A DNA stretch of 64,000 nt from Angomonas deanei (GCA_903995115.1 LR877172.1:230001-294000); one strand, 5' to 3'; counted from the first letter of the stretch, positions 1-10,544 are shown. The notes: generated by a model from the letters alone, not told the origin. Numbers and translations: made by a program.

Positions 1-269
1 TGTACAAGAGAGGAAAGAGAGACAGAAAGATATAAAAGGAAAGTTCCGGCAGGCATCCAGCGGAACAGGAACCACAACGAAACGCACAGAAAGAAAAGGA
101 GGGGCGTATCAATCAGAACAACGTGAATAGGCAAACTAAACCAAATAACAACTTGCGTATTTCCTTTTCTTTTTTATAGCGATTCAACCGCGTAAACAAA
201 CCAGCGCACTTTTCTTTTCGGTGGTGTCAGCGAAAACTGGGAAAGGGAGCGGGGGCGGGAGTGCCACAA

Positions 270-1169
270 CTACACCAATTCAAAGTCGCACGAAACAACG
301 TCGTATTGAATCGTGGGAACAGCGGTGGAGATCATTTTCAAAAACAAAATGAGGGATAAGTGTGTGGGGAACTCCAGCCGCCTTCCGGAATCGACTTCAT
401 TGCCGCCCGCATTGCTCTGGGACATGAGTAGTAGTTTTTTGCGACGCATGTACTCCAGTTCCGACTTCATTCGTTCCGCGTGACGGCAATTGTGAATACC
501 AATACATCTTTGATAATTCAGTACTCCTTCAGGGAACTTGAGCGGATGTTTATCAATCGTGACCGTATTGTTTTTATTTATGATATTCACGTCCTGCAGC
601 ATTTCTTCTCGTTCCAGCATCTTCACACTGGTATTGTGGCGATCCGGACTGCTGTAGAACTTGTAGGAAGGACTAAAGAAGAATTGTGGCGTCCGGTAGT
701 AAGGATCGTAGCAAATGGAAAGGTCGTAGTATCGTACCGCGCTGTCCGGTCCCGATTCTGGCGGTTTGAAATCTTCGTCGTCTTCACTTTCATGATCATC
801 TTTCTCCTGGTTGCCTTCCTCTACGGCAAACGTAATCTCTTCGAACTCCTCTCCATCATCACCTTCTTCGCCATTTGGTATACGCACTTTTTTGGCCCGC
901 ACAGTATTTGCCACCGCGCTGGCTCGCGCAGCGCATACTATATTCTCCAACACCAAGCACCTATTGTTGGCTTTGTCCTTCGAGTTCGTACCCTGGACCC
1001 ACTTCCAGGCCGGACACAGCTCAATGAGGTTGTCTCCGGCGGTGATGAATTCCTCTAAGGTTAGCTTTCCGCTGTCTTGAAAACTGGAAGTGGTGGCCGA
1101 GGAGGAGTCTCTCCAGTACTTGTTGTATACACTTTTGAACGCAGAGTGTACATTGTGGCGAATGCTCAT
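270..1169 (-). CDS. ATG3: Autophagy E2-like enzyme ATG3
   Basis: A 299-residue protein close to the usual ATG3 length of about 310. ATG3 is the E2-like enzyme that passes ATG8 from ATG7 to phosphatidylethanolamine on forming autophagosomes. Seen here: an N-terminal SAFKSVYNKYW helix of the membrane-sensing type, an acidic middle (about residues 105-140), the E2 core segment RYYDLSICYDPYY, and the catalytic segment IGIHNCRHAERM with Cys228, followed by LILFLKMISTAVPTIQYD near the C-terminus. The usual HPC around the catalytic cysteine is HNC here, so the cysteine is kept and the proline is not. It lies downstream of the ubiquitin E1 in the same transcription direction. The start is the first ATG after a U-rich tract ending in AG. 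The family call is firm; activity is inferred. Confidence 0.88.
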   Translation of the reverse strand: MSIRHNVHSAFKSVYNKYWRDSSSATTSSFQDSGKLTLEEFITAGDNLIELCPAWKWVQGTNSKDKANNRCLVLENIVCAARASAVANTVRAKKVRIPNGEEGDDGEEFEEITFAVEEGNQEKDDHESEDDEDFKPPESGPDSAVRYYDLSICYDPYYRTPQFFFSPSYKFYSSPDRHNTSVKMLEREEMLQDVNIINKNNTVTIDKHPLKFPEGVLNYQRCIGIHNCRHAERMKSELEYMRRKKLLLMSQSNAGGNEVDSGRRLEFPTHLSLILFLKMISTAVPTIQYDVVSCDFELV

Positions 1170-1218
1170 TTTCGATAGTCTTGGTTGCTTTTGTGGAAAG
1201 CGCTAGCTGTATAGGATT

Positions 1219-1220
1219 CT
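1219..1220 (-). promoter_or_regulatory. Putative spliced-leader acceptor AG for ATG3
   Basis: On the minus strand a pyrimidine-rich stretch (about 1221-1256) leads to an AG about 50 nt before the ATG3 start. This is the usual layout of a kinetoplastid trans-splice acceptor; a nearby AG in the same tract could be used instead. Confidence 0.45.
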
Positions 1221-1519
1221 ATTTAGAACTTTAGAGAGAAAGGGAGTAAACGCCTGGATAGTCTTTTTCTTCTTCTGGGACGCCGCGCGTAGATACAATT
1301 TTTCTTTCTCACAACCAAATCTTTGTTCGTATTGTCATGTTCAATAAAAAATGAGAGGTCTCTGAAATAAGTATCGATGCATGCATTGACATCGGCGACA
1401 AAATAATAATAAAGGAGAGAAACAAACCTAGATAAATGACACAAATTACAGGAGAGCGTTGATCACTCTTGTTTTTCTTTTTGACATACAAACACCTTTC
1501 GGTAAAAGCCCATTTTACA

Positions 1520-4500
1520 TTAATCCTTACCGATTACGAGGCGGATCATGGCGGTCTCAACATCCACTTCATCCACATCGTCGTCATCCTCGATGGAGAC
1601 AATGACGGAAAGATCGCAGAACTGAATTCTTCCTTCCCAGAAGGGACGAGGCAGGCCCTTGCCGCCCGTTTCCGCAATCTTCTGCTGCTCGATCACGTGC
1701 ATCAAGGACTTGGTGGTGTTTGCGTGCTTCTTGCTACCGTTCCAGATGACGCCCGTTCCCACACCGATGCCGTCCACTTCGTATTTTGCTTCGGCGTCAG
1801 GTGGCAAGAAGGAGTTCAGCTTCTTTACGAGTGCTTCTCCAAACTCTTCGACAGAGGTGGAAGGGGTGACTGGAATGTCGATCGAGTCGTACTTTGTGAA
1901 TCCCTCGGGGACGCGGATGATCTTCTTCTTGTACGTGTAGTCTTGCTCCGGCATGTAGGTCTTTTCGATCTTTGTGCGGAACTTGTTGGGCTCGTCTCGC
2001 TCGAACAGCACGTAGTTGTTGGTTCCAACGTCGATCATGCCGTTCCTCAGCGCGCTCACATCCTTATTCTGGAGCACCTTGAATAGCTCGAGAAGAACTA
2101 GTCCGGTAACCACGGATGTCGTCGTCGCGATGGCGGGAATAATCTTGCCTGCAACCAGCTTCACCTTCATCCGATCGGCGGTCGTGATTTCATAGTTGGA
2201 CGCCCTCAGATTGCTACACGCGGCGATGAAATCGATCTGAAAGTTATCGTCGTCATCCTTTTCAAACTCCAGCATTCCCGCCTTCGTGTTTTTGCAGTTG
2301 GAAGACAATGTAGTAGCTTCGTCAAGAAGGGACTTGAACTCCTTTTCCAGCTCCTCATTGGAAACCTTCGGCTCCTCCTTCTTGTCCGCCGCCAAGTCGT
2401 CGTCTAATCCCTCAATATCTCCTTGGACGTATTTGGGCGGAGGCCTGGCTTTGAGTGCGCTCTTCAGCCAGTCAACAGATCGGTACTCCTTCATCCAGCG
2501 GTTGTTCTCGTCGTTGAACCGTGCCTCCGGCTTTGGTGGGTGAATTCCCAACATGCAGGCGTAGAGGTTAATGGCGGAAATCAAGAAGTTGACAGCATCC
2601 TCATTTTCAGCGATATTCTTAGGGTCGAGCTCCAGGGCTGTCGGGTATTTTCTGTGCCCTGACCAGAACGGCTCGCCGTTGTTCTTCTTCGCGTCCTTCG
2701 GGAAAGCTTTCTGCAAATCGTAAATCCGGTCTCGGAAGAGCTGGAAGAGAAGATTCCATCCCAATTCACAACACTGCTCCATGGACGTTTCCTGGTTCAG
2801 AACCTTCAACGTGCCAACGACGCTTCTCAGCGTTCCCAGGTGCTTTTCGAGCAAACTTCTCCTTTTCTCCCTCGCTTTGGGCCTTGGAAACCTCATTGGT
2901 GATCCGCGCAATAAAGCTTGCCGGATCCTCGATTAACTGTCCCACCGCTTGCATTGGCGAGACGAAGCAATCCTCAAATTGAGCGCGGGCCCATTCGATG
3001 CAGTGCTCATAAATATAGGGAAAGTTCCTCAGCGTGCACATTGGGATTCCGCCGGACTGGTCGGCCGCTCCGTCGTCCGCGTATGTGTTTGTTTTCATTG
3101 GAACAATAATATCAATGTTTCCTGCCGTTCCCATCGTGCCGGACTCCACCAATATTTTCTTGAATTCGACGCAGCGTCTGTCCACGTAGAAGCGAGCTTC
3201 GATGTTGTCCAACGCATTCACCACAGCGTCCAGATCCTTCCAGAACAAATCATTGTAAATATGTTCGGTCGTCGCTCCGATAAAGTCTTGACGAGCCTCC
3301 ACGTGGGCGGCAGGATTTATTTGCTTCATGCGTGCTCCGGCAGCCGCGGACTTGGCCTGTCCAACGTTCTCTTCACGGAAGAGGAATTGTCGGCTCAAGT
3401 TCGACACTTCGATACGATCGTTGTCGGTGACAACCAGGGATCCTTTCGGGCCGCAGCTGATTCCGCACAGTGCGAAGTTTTTAATATTTTCGCACCCGAG
3501 AGCGCCGCACCCAACCATAAATAGTTTGAGATTTTCCAGTTTTTCCTGAAATTTCTTTCCAAATATGGCGATGAGCTGATCGTATCGCGACCCGGTCGGT
3601 TTGTAGTCGGGGGACGAGTAGTTGACGTCGTTCGGCAGGGCAGCGGCGGATGAGAGATGAAACCACTGGAAAATAGGGGTGTATTTACCAGTAATTTTCA
3701 CCACCTCTTGTGCGACCACGGCGCCGACGAAAGAGGTGAGCGGCTGCAACTCCACAGCGGAGATGAGAGAGATGGTTTCGATAAAACTTTCGTCAATCTG
3801 TTCCACCACGAGCGGCGTGGGAGGCGGCGGAGGTGGCTGAACAGGGGGGAAATCGGGGCTCGAAACGCGGCGCGGAAGGGCGACTTCTTTCGGCTTGGGA
3901 AATTTGGCGTTTTCTTGGTTTAACTGCTTGGCCAGTTCCACCACTTTTTTGGCCTCGCTCGCGTCGTGGAGCGCTGGAAATTTTCCGCCATTTTTCTCGC
4001 TGTAAACGAGGAGGGCGCGGGTCAGCAAGTGTGTCTTTTCTTCCTCAACATTGTCCATGAAAGGGCTCACGGGAATAAAATCACCTGGGGGATTTGATGG
4101 ATTGGGACAGGGAACGGAAATTCATTTCAATTACCTCGTGGACTTCATGGAGAAAACCGCCCGTTTTGTACGCTGAATAACCTTGTTCTTCGAGAGAGGG
4201 GTAGATTCTCACGGTGTTGCGGGGATCTTTCAGGCACACCACACCGTCAAAGACGGAGCCGTTAATGCTCTTTCCATCCTTGGTCAACCCTTCCACATCG
4301 GAGAATTTCACTTGCGTGTAGTCTCTCATTGCACCAGGAGTTTGTCCTTCGGGGGTTTCGAACCGGATGCGGCTGAAAGATTTCTCCCTGCGCGTCTTTC
4401 AGCGTGTTGATTTCCACAATAGATTTTTGGAGGGCTGGCCGGCCGTCTTTATCCTTCACAATAAATTTGGGGCCGTGGTCGACAAAAATGGAAGACACTG

Positions 4501-4981
4501 CTCCGAACTGCAACGCCAAAATGAAGGAAATGGCCGGCTTTCGGTTTCTGCAGAAATCATCCCATTGCGCGAGCGTTTTCATGGACAAATCCGGGGCGCC
4601 GGAAGTGAAGATGACCGCCGTATTTTCCGCGACCGTCTGCTCGGTGAGTTCGGCGACAACGGTGCATCTCGTATTCGGGTTCAAATCGGAGATGTACACA
4701 CAGGACACTTCGGCCAGGGTTTTGCCTTGCTTGACCGACTCTTCCGTGACGGCAAAATTGGTGCCCATCGCAAACGCGGAGCACTTGGTCGGATCGTAAA
4801 AATTGATGGCGCGAATTCCAGCGAGGGCCAAATTTTTAGCGATTTCAACGCCGACACCACGGCAACCAACGATAAGGACCTTGAAGGAGATGAGCTTGGT
4901 CATTGTTTCGAGACCATATGTACCGATGGTTCGACTCTGCTTGTCGAGGTACTTTTGGTCGATTGCTTGCTCTCCAGACAT
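1520..4981 (-). CDS. UBA1: Ubiquitin-activating enzyme E1 (UBA1), reading frame interrupted three times
   Basis: The E1 activates ubiquitin with ATP and loads it as a thioester for transfer to E2s. The N-terminal inactive adenylation half has GCRGVGVEIAKNLALAG. The active half has MVGCGALGCENIKNF and DNDRIEVSNLSRQFLF. The catalytic cysteine is in PMCTLRNFP. The C-terminal ubiquitin-fold domain ends at 1520. Four consecutive frames carry one uninterrupted E1. Frame changes fall at runs on the plus strand at about 4376-4378 (AAA), 4087-4091 (GGGGG) and 2844-2847 (TTTT), each explained by one extra base. Correcting for these gives about 1152 residues, slightly above the usual 1050, with an added proline-rich stretch and an acidic linker. 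Either the sequence has homopolymer errors or this copy is a pseudogene; conserved motifs on both sides of every break favour error. The start is the ATG at 4981. Confidence 0.9.
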
Positions 4982-5180
4982 TACTGCAATTTTTTTTTTT
5001 TTGTGCTTGGAAATATATGATGAACAAAAAACAATAACAAAAAAACAACAGAGAAGTAAACTTGGGGGGAATAAAATAATAGTTGTGGTACGTTAATCTT
5101 GCGGTGGAAATGGAAAGGAGGGTAAGAGAGGGGATTTTTTGGGCGACGAATGGGGGCGTGCGCTTCTTCTGAGGTTGTCT

Positions 5181-5305
5181 GGCGCTGGCGCTGGCGGCCC
5201 CGCCGTTTCCTCCGGCTTTGGGGGACCGGGGGGGGCGCCTCCGCGGCGCGCGAGGGCGGCTGGCCATGGCGTAAACGATGAGGGGGGGGCAGGGGCGCGC
5301 CAAGA
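5181..5305. other. G-rich, GC-rich non-coding island between UBA1 and the tRNA genes
   Basis: This stretch is far richer in G+C than any other intergenic DNA in the window. On the plus strand it has G runs at 5220-5224 (5), 5228-5235 (8), 5282-5289 (8) and 5292-5295 (4). The runs could form a G-quadruplex on the plus strand, and they are C runs in the direction of transcription. Short open frames cross it on both strands but show only low-complexity Arg/Pro/Gly sequence and no family. Its place between a tRNA cluster and the next mRNA gene suggests a transcription boundary, which is inference. Confidence 0.5.
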
Positions 5306-5368
5306 CAAAAAAAAAAAAAAACGGTCGGCAGGCGCTGCAAAAAGCGCCCTGGGGGAGTCAAAACATGG

Positions 5369-5374
5369 AAAAAA
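5369..5374 (-). terminator. RNA polymerase III T-run terminator for tRNA-Gly
   Basis: Six T on the minus strand begin about 9 nt after the tRNA-Gly discriminator base, the expected RNA polymerase III stop. Confidence 0.65.
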
Positions 5375-5382
5375 GTTTTCTA

Positions 5383-5453
5383 TGCGCCGCCCGGGAATCG
5401 AACCCGGGTCAACACCTTGGGAGGGTGCCATCATGCCACTAGACCAGCGGCGC
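5383..5453 (-). tRNA. tRNA-Gly (anticodon CCC)
   Basis: A 71-nt cloverleaf. The acceptor stem gcgccgc pairs with gcggcgc in seven perfect pairs. The anticodon loop is CTCCCAA, giving CCC, which reads GGG glycine codons. The A-box-like TGGTCTAGTGGC and B box GGTTCGATTCC are both present, and the discriminator base is A. No intron. It is transcribed in the same direction as the protein genes and lies 56 nt after tRNA-Leu. Confidence 0.93.
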
Positions 5454-5502
5454 ACTTGATTTAACCGTTTTTTTTGCTTGGCCTAGGGAGTAGGCTAAAG
5501 GT

Positions 5503-5507
5503 AAAAA
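5503..5507 (-). terminator. RNA polymerase III T-run terminator for tRNA-Leu
   Basis: Five T on the minus strand immediately follow the tRNA-Leu 3' end. Confidence 0.6.
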
Positions 5508-5509
5508 TG

Positions 5510-5591
5510 TGATTAGAGTGGGGTTTGAACCCACGCCCTCGAAAGGATAGGAACCTTAATCCTACGTCTTAGACCACTCGACCATCTAACC
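5510..5591 (-). tRNA. tRNA-Leu (anticodon AAG)
   Basis: An 82-nt class II tRNA with the long variable arm expected of leucine tRNAs. The acceptor stem ggttaga pairs with tctaatc (one G-U pair). The D stem is GTC/GAC. The anticodon stem TAGGA/TCCTA holds loop TTAAGGT, giving AAG. The T arm is GTGGG-TTCAAAC-CCCAC. No intron. The wobble A would normally be edited to inosine to read CTN codons, which is known for the family and not visible here. Confidence 0.93.
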
Positions 5592-5669
5592 CTTGGTGCG
5601 TTGGAAAGCGTAACGTAGCGTGACCACTCTAAAACGCCCAGTCAACGTGTTTGTGCAGGTTTCGCCGGT

Positions 5670-5741
5670 GGGCTTGTAGCTCAGTGGTAGAGCGTCCGTT
5701 TCGCATACGGAAGGCCTAGGGTTCGATCCCCTACTGGTCCA
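5670..5741 (+). tRNA. tRNA-Ala (anticodon CGC), opposite strand to all other genes
   Basis: A 72-nt cloverleaf. The D stem is GCTC/GAGC, the anticodon stem TCCGT/ACGGA with loop TTCGCAT (CGC), and the T arm TAGGG-TTCGATC-CCCTA. The acceptor pairs gggcttg with ctggtcc and contains a G-U pair at 3:70, the classic alanine identity element. There is a U-U mismatch at 6:67 and a further G-U pair, so the stem is weaker than usual. A and B boxes are good. It is the only gene recognised on the plus strand, facing the tRNA-Leu/tRNA-Gly pair. Confidence 0.9.
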
Positions 5742-5743
5742 CA

Positions 5744-5749
5744 TTTTTT
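5744..5749 (+). terminator. RNA polymerase III T-run terminator for tRNA-Ala
   Basis: Six T begin two bases after the tRNA-Ala discriminator base on the plus strand. Confidence 0.65.
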
Positions 5750-6015
5750 GTTCCCCCGAAAAGCCTCCTCTTCCGCACAGCAGGGTGGTTTGGGCTAGTC
5801 TTTTTTTTTTTTTTTTTGTTCTCTTGGGGAAAGGATGAGGGGGAGAAAGAGAGGGTGTTTTCTTTTTTGCCACGTTCCAGTGATTTTCCTCCTGTGGTTC
5901 CACATAAGGTACTATTTTTTTTTTTTTTAAATTTTTAAACTATTTATTATATAGACTTAATGTTGTTAAACGGCGAAATGAATTACACACTTGTTAATCT
6001 TGTTCGAGAAGAGAA

Positions 6016-7989
6016 TCACTGTCCGCCCTCGGCGATGCGGACGACAAACTTGCCGAAAAAGTTCTGCAGCAAGGGGGTGCGCGCGCCCGTGGCGGAGATG
6101 GCCTTTTGCACAGCCTGGAGCACCTCGGCGTCCGACTGCATCATTTTCTGCAGGTTCACGGAGCCGCTGGCGTCGGTGGCGATGGCCATGAGGTTGGGGA
6201 CGATGATGCCCTGAATCACGTGCTGCCGCCCCCTTCCGTCGATACAGGTAAGCAACGTGCACAACATGTGCTGTGTGCCCTTGGACTGGACGAGAAACAA
6301 AAACTGCTTCACCAGCTCATCCCGCACCTCGCGGCTCAGGCGGAGCAGTTTTTCTACAATAAAGCGGCCATTGATATGGGTGGAGAGCTGCACCACGACA
6401 CCTTTCAGGGCGTTGCACAGACTGGTCTGAGTAGGACCATCAACGAGGTCCAGCAGCGTGAACACCACATGCGACGCGGAGGCGTTCTGGGACATGCGGA
6501 GAAGGTTCGTATCCTTCACCAGCGTCGCCGCGCACTTGGACGCCCCCGCCGTGCCCAGTGCCTTCAAGTAGTCCTGCACGACGAGGTTGCCCATGGAGTC
6601 GAACGCGTAGTCCACCCACTTGTTGGACAGCAGCGTGGACAGTTCCGTTCCTACGGCACTACGTTTAACGGCGACGAGCGGCAGCAGCCGGCGCACCACC
6701 AGCTGACCCTGATTGTGGGCGATCATCTCCTCCGGCGACACACGCTTCAGCAGCAGGGACCCTACCTCGTCCCCCGCCCCGCACGCCACGGCCACATCAA
6801 TGAGGGTGAGCACCACGTGCACGCCGATCGGCTCCGCGGCCAGACGAACGAGCGCGTCCGCTCCTCCCATATCCTTCACGAACTGCGTCACCATCGCCTT
6901 GGGGTCCTCCGCACAGAACGGGATGAGCTGCAACAGCCGCTGCACGACAAAGTTGGCGTTGCGGTCGGCGCACATCTCCTCCAGCTTGCTGACAATCTGC
7001 TTTCTGACCGTGTCGAACACCAGGCGCAGCTCCTTCTTGTCCACCTTGCTGTCCGGCTCGGGGGCGGAGAGGAGTACATTCAGGAAGGCAGTCCCGCGCT
7101 TCGTGTGGAGCAGCTCCACCGGGGAGAACAGCTGGAGGAGTCTTCCCCGCAGCTGCAGTTGGGTCTGCGCGATCTGCTGCAGAATCTGACCCGCGACGGG
7201 GTCCTCCACGAGCTCCTGTCGCTGGGCGGCGGTCAGCTCCTCCTCCTCCCCAAAGAGCACCGCACACAACCAGTTGGAGGTGGGGGCTGGCAGATACCGC
7301 AGGAGGTGCTCCACCGTGCCAGACGTGTGACGGTTCATCAGCAGCGATCGCAGCTCCTCTGGGGAGGTCGCCCGCTGCATCATGAGGTCGAGCACCCCTT
7401 GTCGGCTAGCGTCGTCCCCGTACTGCAGCAGACCACTAAGTACACGGCAGGCAATGAAGTGCTGCACCAGCCGGTCATTCTCCTGATATACCTCCAGCAG
7501 CTCCTTGGCCACCTCCTTGTGTTGGGGGTGCTCCGTGGCGCTCAGTGCCGCCAGCAGCGAAACGGCCACCCGTCGGCCGCCGTCGGTCTGCAGCATCTCC
7601 TCCAGCACCGTCGTCACCTCCGCCCCTTCCTCCACTTCTGTGGCCTCTCCGGCCGGTGTGGTGGGCAGCTCCAGGAAGGCACGCGTGACTTCCGCTAAGA
7701 GGTTGGATGGGTCCTCCTTCTTCTCGGTGATCACCTGAAGAAGGGCGCAGAGGTCGACGCAGGGGAGCGGCAGCCGGCAGGCCTCCTTGAACTGATGTAG
7801 CAACAGCTCTTTATCCTCGTCCGATGGCAGTGGGCGCTTCGCCACCACCTTTTTGATCTTGCGCGCCTCCTCGTACTCGTCGGTCCCGCGGCGCTTCTGT
7901 CGTATCTCCACCGTCCGTTGGGCACGCTGCTGGTACCGCTGGTGAGAGGCTCGCTGCCTCGACTTGGCCATCACTGCATTACGCCCCAT
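6016..7989 (-). CDS. Pumilio-repeat RNA-binding protein (Nop9/PUF-like)
   Basis: A 657-residue protein with a basic N-terminus rich in Arg, Gln and Lys, followed by helical repeats to the end. Several helices have the pumilio spacing of an aromatic or polar pair followed by VVQ/VV/IV: NANFVVQRLLQ, QGQLVVRRLL, MGNLVVQDYLK, GRFIVEKLLR, GSVNLQKMMQ and a final FFGKFVVR. Length, basic head and degenerate repeats fit nucleolar Nop9/Puf6-type proteins, which bind pre-rRNA or ribosomal precursors, better than cytoplasmic mRNA regulators; kinetoplastids have several such PUF proteins. The coding sequence is GC-rich. The start is the ATG at 7989, about 40 nt after a strong acceptor AG. The repeat family is clear; which PUF member it is remains open. 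Confidence 0.75.
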   Translation of the reverse strand: MGRNAVMAKSRQRASHQRYQQRAQRTVEIRQKRRGTDEYEEARKIKKVVAKRPLPSDEDKELLLHQFKEACRLPLPCVDLCALLQVITEKKEDPSNLLAEVTRAFLELPTTPAGEATEVEEGAEVTTVLEEMLQTDGGRRVAVSLLAALSATEHPQHKEVAKELLEVYQENDRLVQHFIACRVLSGLLQYGDDASRQGVLDLMMQRATSPEELRSLLMNRHTSGTVEHLLRYLPAPTSNWLCAVLFGEEEELTAAQRQELVEDPVAGQILQQIAQTQLQLRGRLLQLFSPVELLHTKRGTAFLNVLLSAPEPDSKVDKKELRLVFDTVRKQIVSKLEEMCADRNANFVVQRLLQLIPFCAEDPKAMVTQFVKDMGGADALVRLAAEPIGVHVVLTLIDVAVACGAGDEVGSLLLKRVSPEEMIAHNQGQLVVRRLLPLVAVKRSAVGTELSTLLSNKWVDYAFDSMGNLVVQDYLKALGTAGASKCAATLVKDTNLLRMSQNASASHVVFTLLDLVDGPTQTSLCNALKGVVVQLSTHINGRFIVEKLLRLSREVRDELVKQFLFLVQSKGTQHMLCTLLTCIDGRGRQHVIQGIIVPNLMAIATDASGSVNLQKMMQSDAEVLQAVQKAISATGARTPLLQNFFGKFVVRIAEGGQ

Positions 7990-8028
7990 TATGAAATAAT
8001 AATAACAATCCTATTATGACAGACAAAC

Positions 8029-8030
8029 CT
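8029..8030 (-). promoter_or_regulatory. Putative spliced-leader acceptor AG for the pumilio gene
   Basis: A long pyrimidine tract on the minus strand (about 8031-8072, ending in 14 T) runs straight into AG, 40 nt before the start codon. One of the clearest acceptors in the window. Confidence 0.6.
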
Positions 8031-8163
8031 AAAAAAAAAAAAAATAAAATAAATTAGAAAGGAGAGAAAATGAGCAGGAACAACAAAGAACAGCGCCGCA
8101 TTCTCGCCCCTTTTCACAACGATTACATTGTATCACAGTCAATTCTCTTTTATGGTTTCTTCT

Positions 8164-10267
8164 CTAAAGTATCATCTGAAAAAGTTCTAGTAACAGAAAT
8201 CCAAACCGCCCCCACAAGGCGCTCTTGTCATTGTCCCTGTCGTTCGTTTCGTTTTCCCTCGTAAAGCAGTCTTCGTACTCTTTTTGCGCTTGCTGCAGCC
8301 TCGCCCTTACCGCCCCCGTCTTATCCGTGTCCTCCTCCTCCGCCTGCTCCTCCTCATCGGGTGCCGTCGCCACCCACGAGATGAGAAGGTGTTGCAGCAA
8401 CAAGGAAGACAGTCGTCTGGCCGGGATGGCGAAGGTGCCAGTGATGGGAGGAATTGCACTCTCATTCGCGGTCTCCAGCGGTTCCTCATTTTCATTCTCG
8501 TTGGTAGCAGCTTCAACATCAGCGGGTTCCTCCTCCTTCTCATTATCCAGCTTTTCATTGTTGTCACTTGTGGCCTCCGCATCTGGTAGTTCTGCTTCCT
8601 CCTCATCCCTATGCTCATCCTCTTTGACCTCACTTGTGGCCTCGGCTTGTTCCTCCTTGCCCCGATTCTCATCACTGGGGGAAGGAGCATAGTGAAAGGC
8701 CTGTGGTGGCGGCACCTCTGCCTCGCTGCTATTCTCCTTTTCCTCTGACACACCATCATTGGGGTCTACGTGTACTGTCGGCTCTTCCTGTGCTGTAGGC
8801 TCTTCTTTCTGTTCATCCTCGTTTGCGGGACTGTTTTTTGCTTCCTCGCTGTGACGATCGTCATCCTCCAATCCTTTTAAAACCGATGCCACGGTGGAAT
8901 TCAAAAAAGAATAAGTAAACTTTTCCACATTCTGATCGATACCACTTTTTCTGGAAAGGTTGATAAGGAGCGTCGGCTGAACAATGTGCTTCAACGTCAA
9001 CAGCGATAGAGAGGTGAACGTAATAACGGAATAGAATTGCACTAAATTGATCGTGAAAAATTTTACGGTATTTTCATCGGGACGATCACATTCCGTTTCC
9101 GTTTCCTTCTTTTCGAACAGAATAGAATTTAGAAGCATTTCCACTTCTGTCCACACCGTTTTATTATTATCATTACTATCGGCAGTGGATTTATTATTAT
9201 TATTACTCATTTTTTGTACGATGGTTTCCACCACAAACGTACACAGCAAATTACATTCGATTGCCGTTAACGATTCTAACTGAACAGTGCGACTATCGTT
9301 CTTGTTTTTGGCAAGAAAACGTAACACATTCCAAATCAGTCCAAATAGATATTTTTGTTTTAGAGGAGACAAAATTGAATTATTATTATTGTTGTGACTA
9401 AAGAATAGAAAACGCGTCTCTTGCTCGATGAGTAACAGTAGAAATAGTAACACATCTGCCGTTGGAAGTGTATCGTCGGTGACCTCTATCGAGGAAATGG
9501 GAAAAAACGCATTCGTATGATTACACCCATCTTTTATTTTTAACGATTGACAATACTGAACCATATTACTATTGTTATTATTATTAGCATTCGTCTTTTT
9601 ATGATTAAAGTTGTATTGTTTCAGCAGGTGTAGATACAGAACGTCCATTTGCTCCATGTACGCGCCCGGAGGCAGATTCGAGTTAGGAAAAGAGAACTCA
9701 CGGAGGGCGGTGATGGTGTGCGGAATGATAATGGACGAAACACCACTCACCGCGTGGGCAAAGGAAGTATTCGCACACAGCAGGGAAGACATATTATTAT
9801 TATTACTGCGTGACCGGGAGGATCGGTTTCTTCTCTTTTTTGAAGTGTTGTGGTTGTTATTATCATTGCTGGGGAAAAGCTCATCGGAGAGCCGACTACC
9901 GTTACTGCCGGCGGAGGCCCCTAAAACATTTATTATTATTATTATTCGTATTTTTTGGTTTCGGCGATATACTTTTTGATTTCACGTTGGTGCTCGGCGG
10001 TTCTGTGTTTTCGCTGCTTTCCACTTCCTGTAACACTTTAGCACAGTTTTCTAACGCGTACTGTTCCCACCAAAACGCGTTAAAAAAGGAAAATAAACTA
10101 TTATTATTGTTATTTTGATTGGAAGAACATTGCACCGTCGTTTTCACTAGCATTTTATAAATAAAGGCTTTTACCCCTGTGAAGACGTCTGCGTTCGTAT
10201 TACTATTACCATCCCGTAGGGAGGGACTCGCCGCCCTCTTGGGGGCTGTTCGTTTGGTATTTCTCAT
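8164..10267 (-). CDS. Asn-rich hypothetical protein, frame interrupted once
   Basis: No family recognised. Two open frames (121 residues from 10267 to 9902; 542 from an internal ATG at 9792 to 8164) look like one gene. Between them the downstream frame stays open and codes for the same kind of low-complexity protein, including runs of Asn and SKKRRNRSS. One extra base in a short run at about 9929-9931 joins them, giving about 700 residues. The N-terminal part is basic, the middle has several Asn runs coded by AAT and leucine-rich helices, and the last third is strongly acidic (Glu, Asp, Ala). Asn runs at this density are unlike most neighbours and shared only with the next two genes upstream. 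The 110-nt space between the two frames is shorter than any other intergenic gap, supporting a single gene. Confidence 0.6.
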
Positions 10268-10544
10268 TTTTTAGTTTTTAATTAGGACCGCTGTTGTGAG
10301 TTCTATTTCTTCTTTTTTTTTTTTTTAAACTGTATTTATCATATCTCTGGAAAAAGAACGGGGAGAAAAGAAAAGAATAGTAGATCACGGGAACCAAACA
10401 AAAAATAATTAAAGTATAATGGACTCTTTTTCTCTTTTGTATGGGCGTTTATTTAAAAAATATGTGAAAATGGGTGCAATAGAACATCCCTTTTTTGTTG
10501 TTGTTAGTTTCTATGATGGCTAATCTCTAAACTTTTGTATCCCA

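Noticed and set aside
1-269. Another gene in the first 269 bases
   Set aside because: No open frame with recognisable protein; it looks like 3' flank of ATG3 with purine-rich sequence.
1520-2911. Separate small genes for the four parts of the E1
   Set aside because: The parts are consecutive domains of one E1, overlap or abut without room for leaders, and the last part would start at a TTG.
6106-7698. 530-residue plus-strand open frame
   Set aside because: Antisense to the pumilio gene, His/Arg/Gln-rich without domains; a shadow of GC-rich codons on the other strand.
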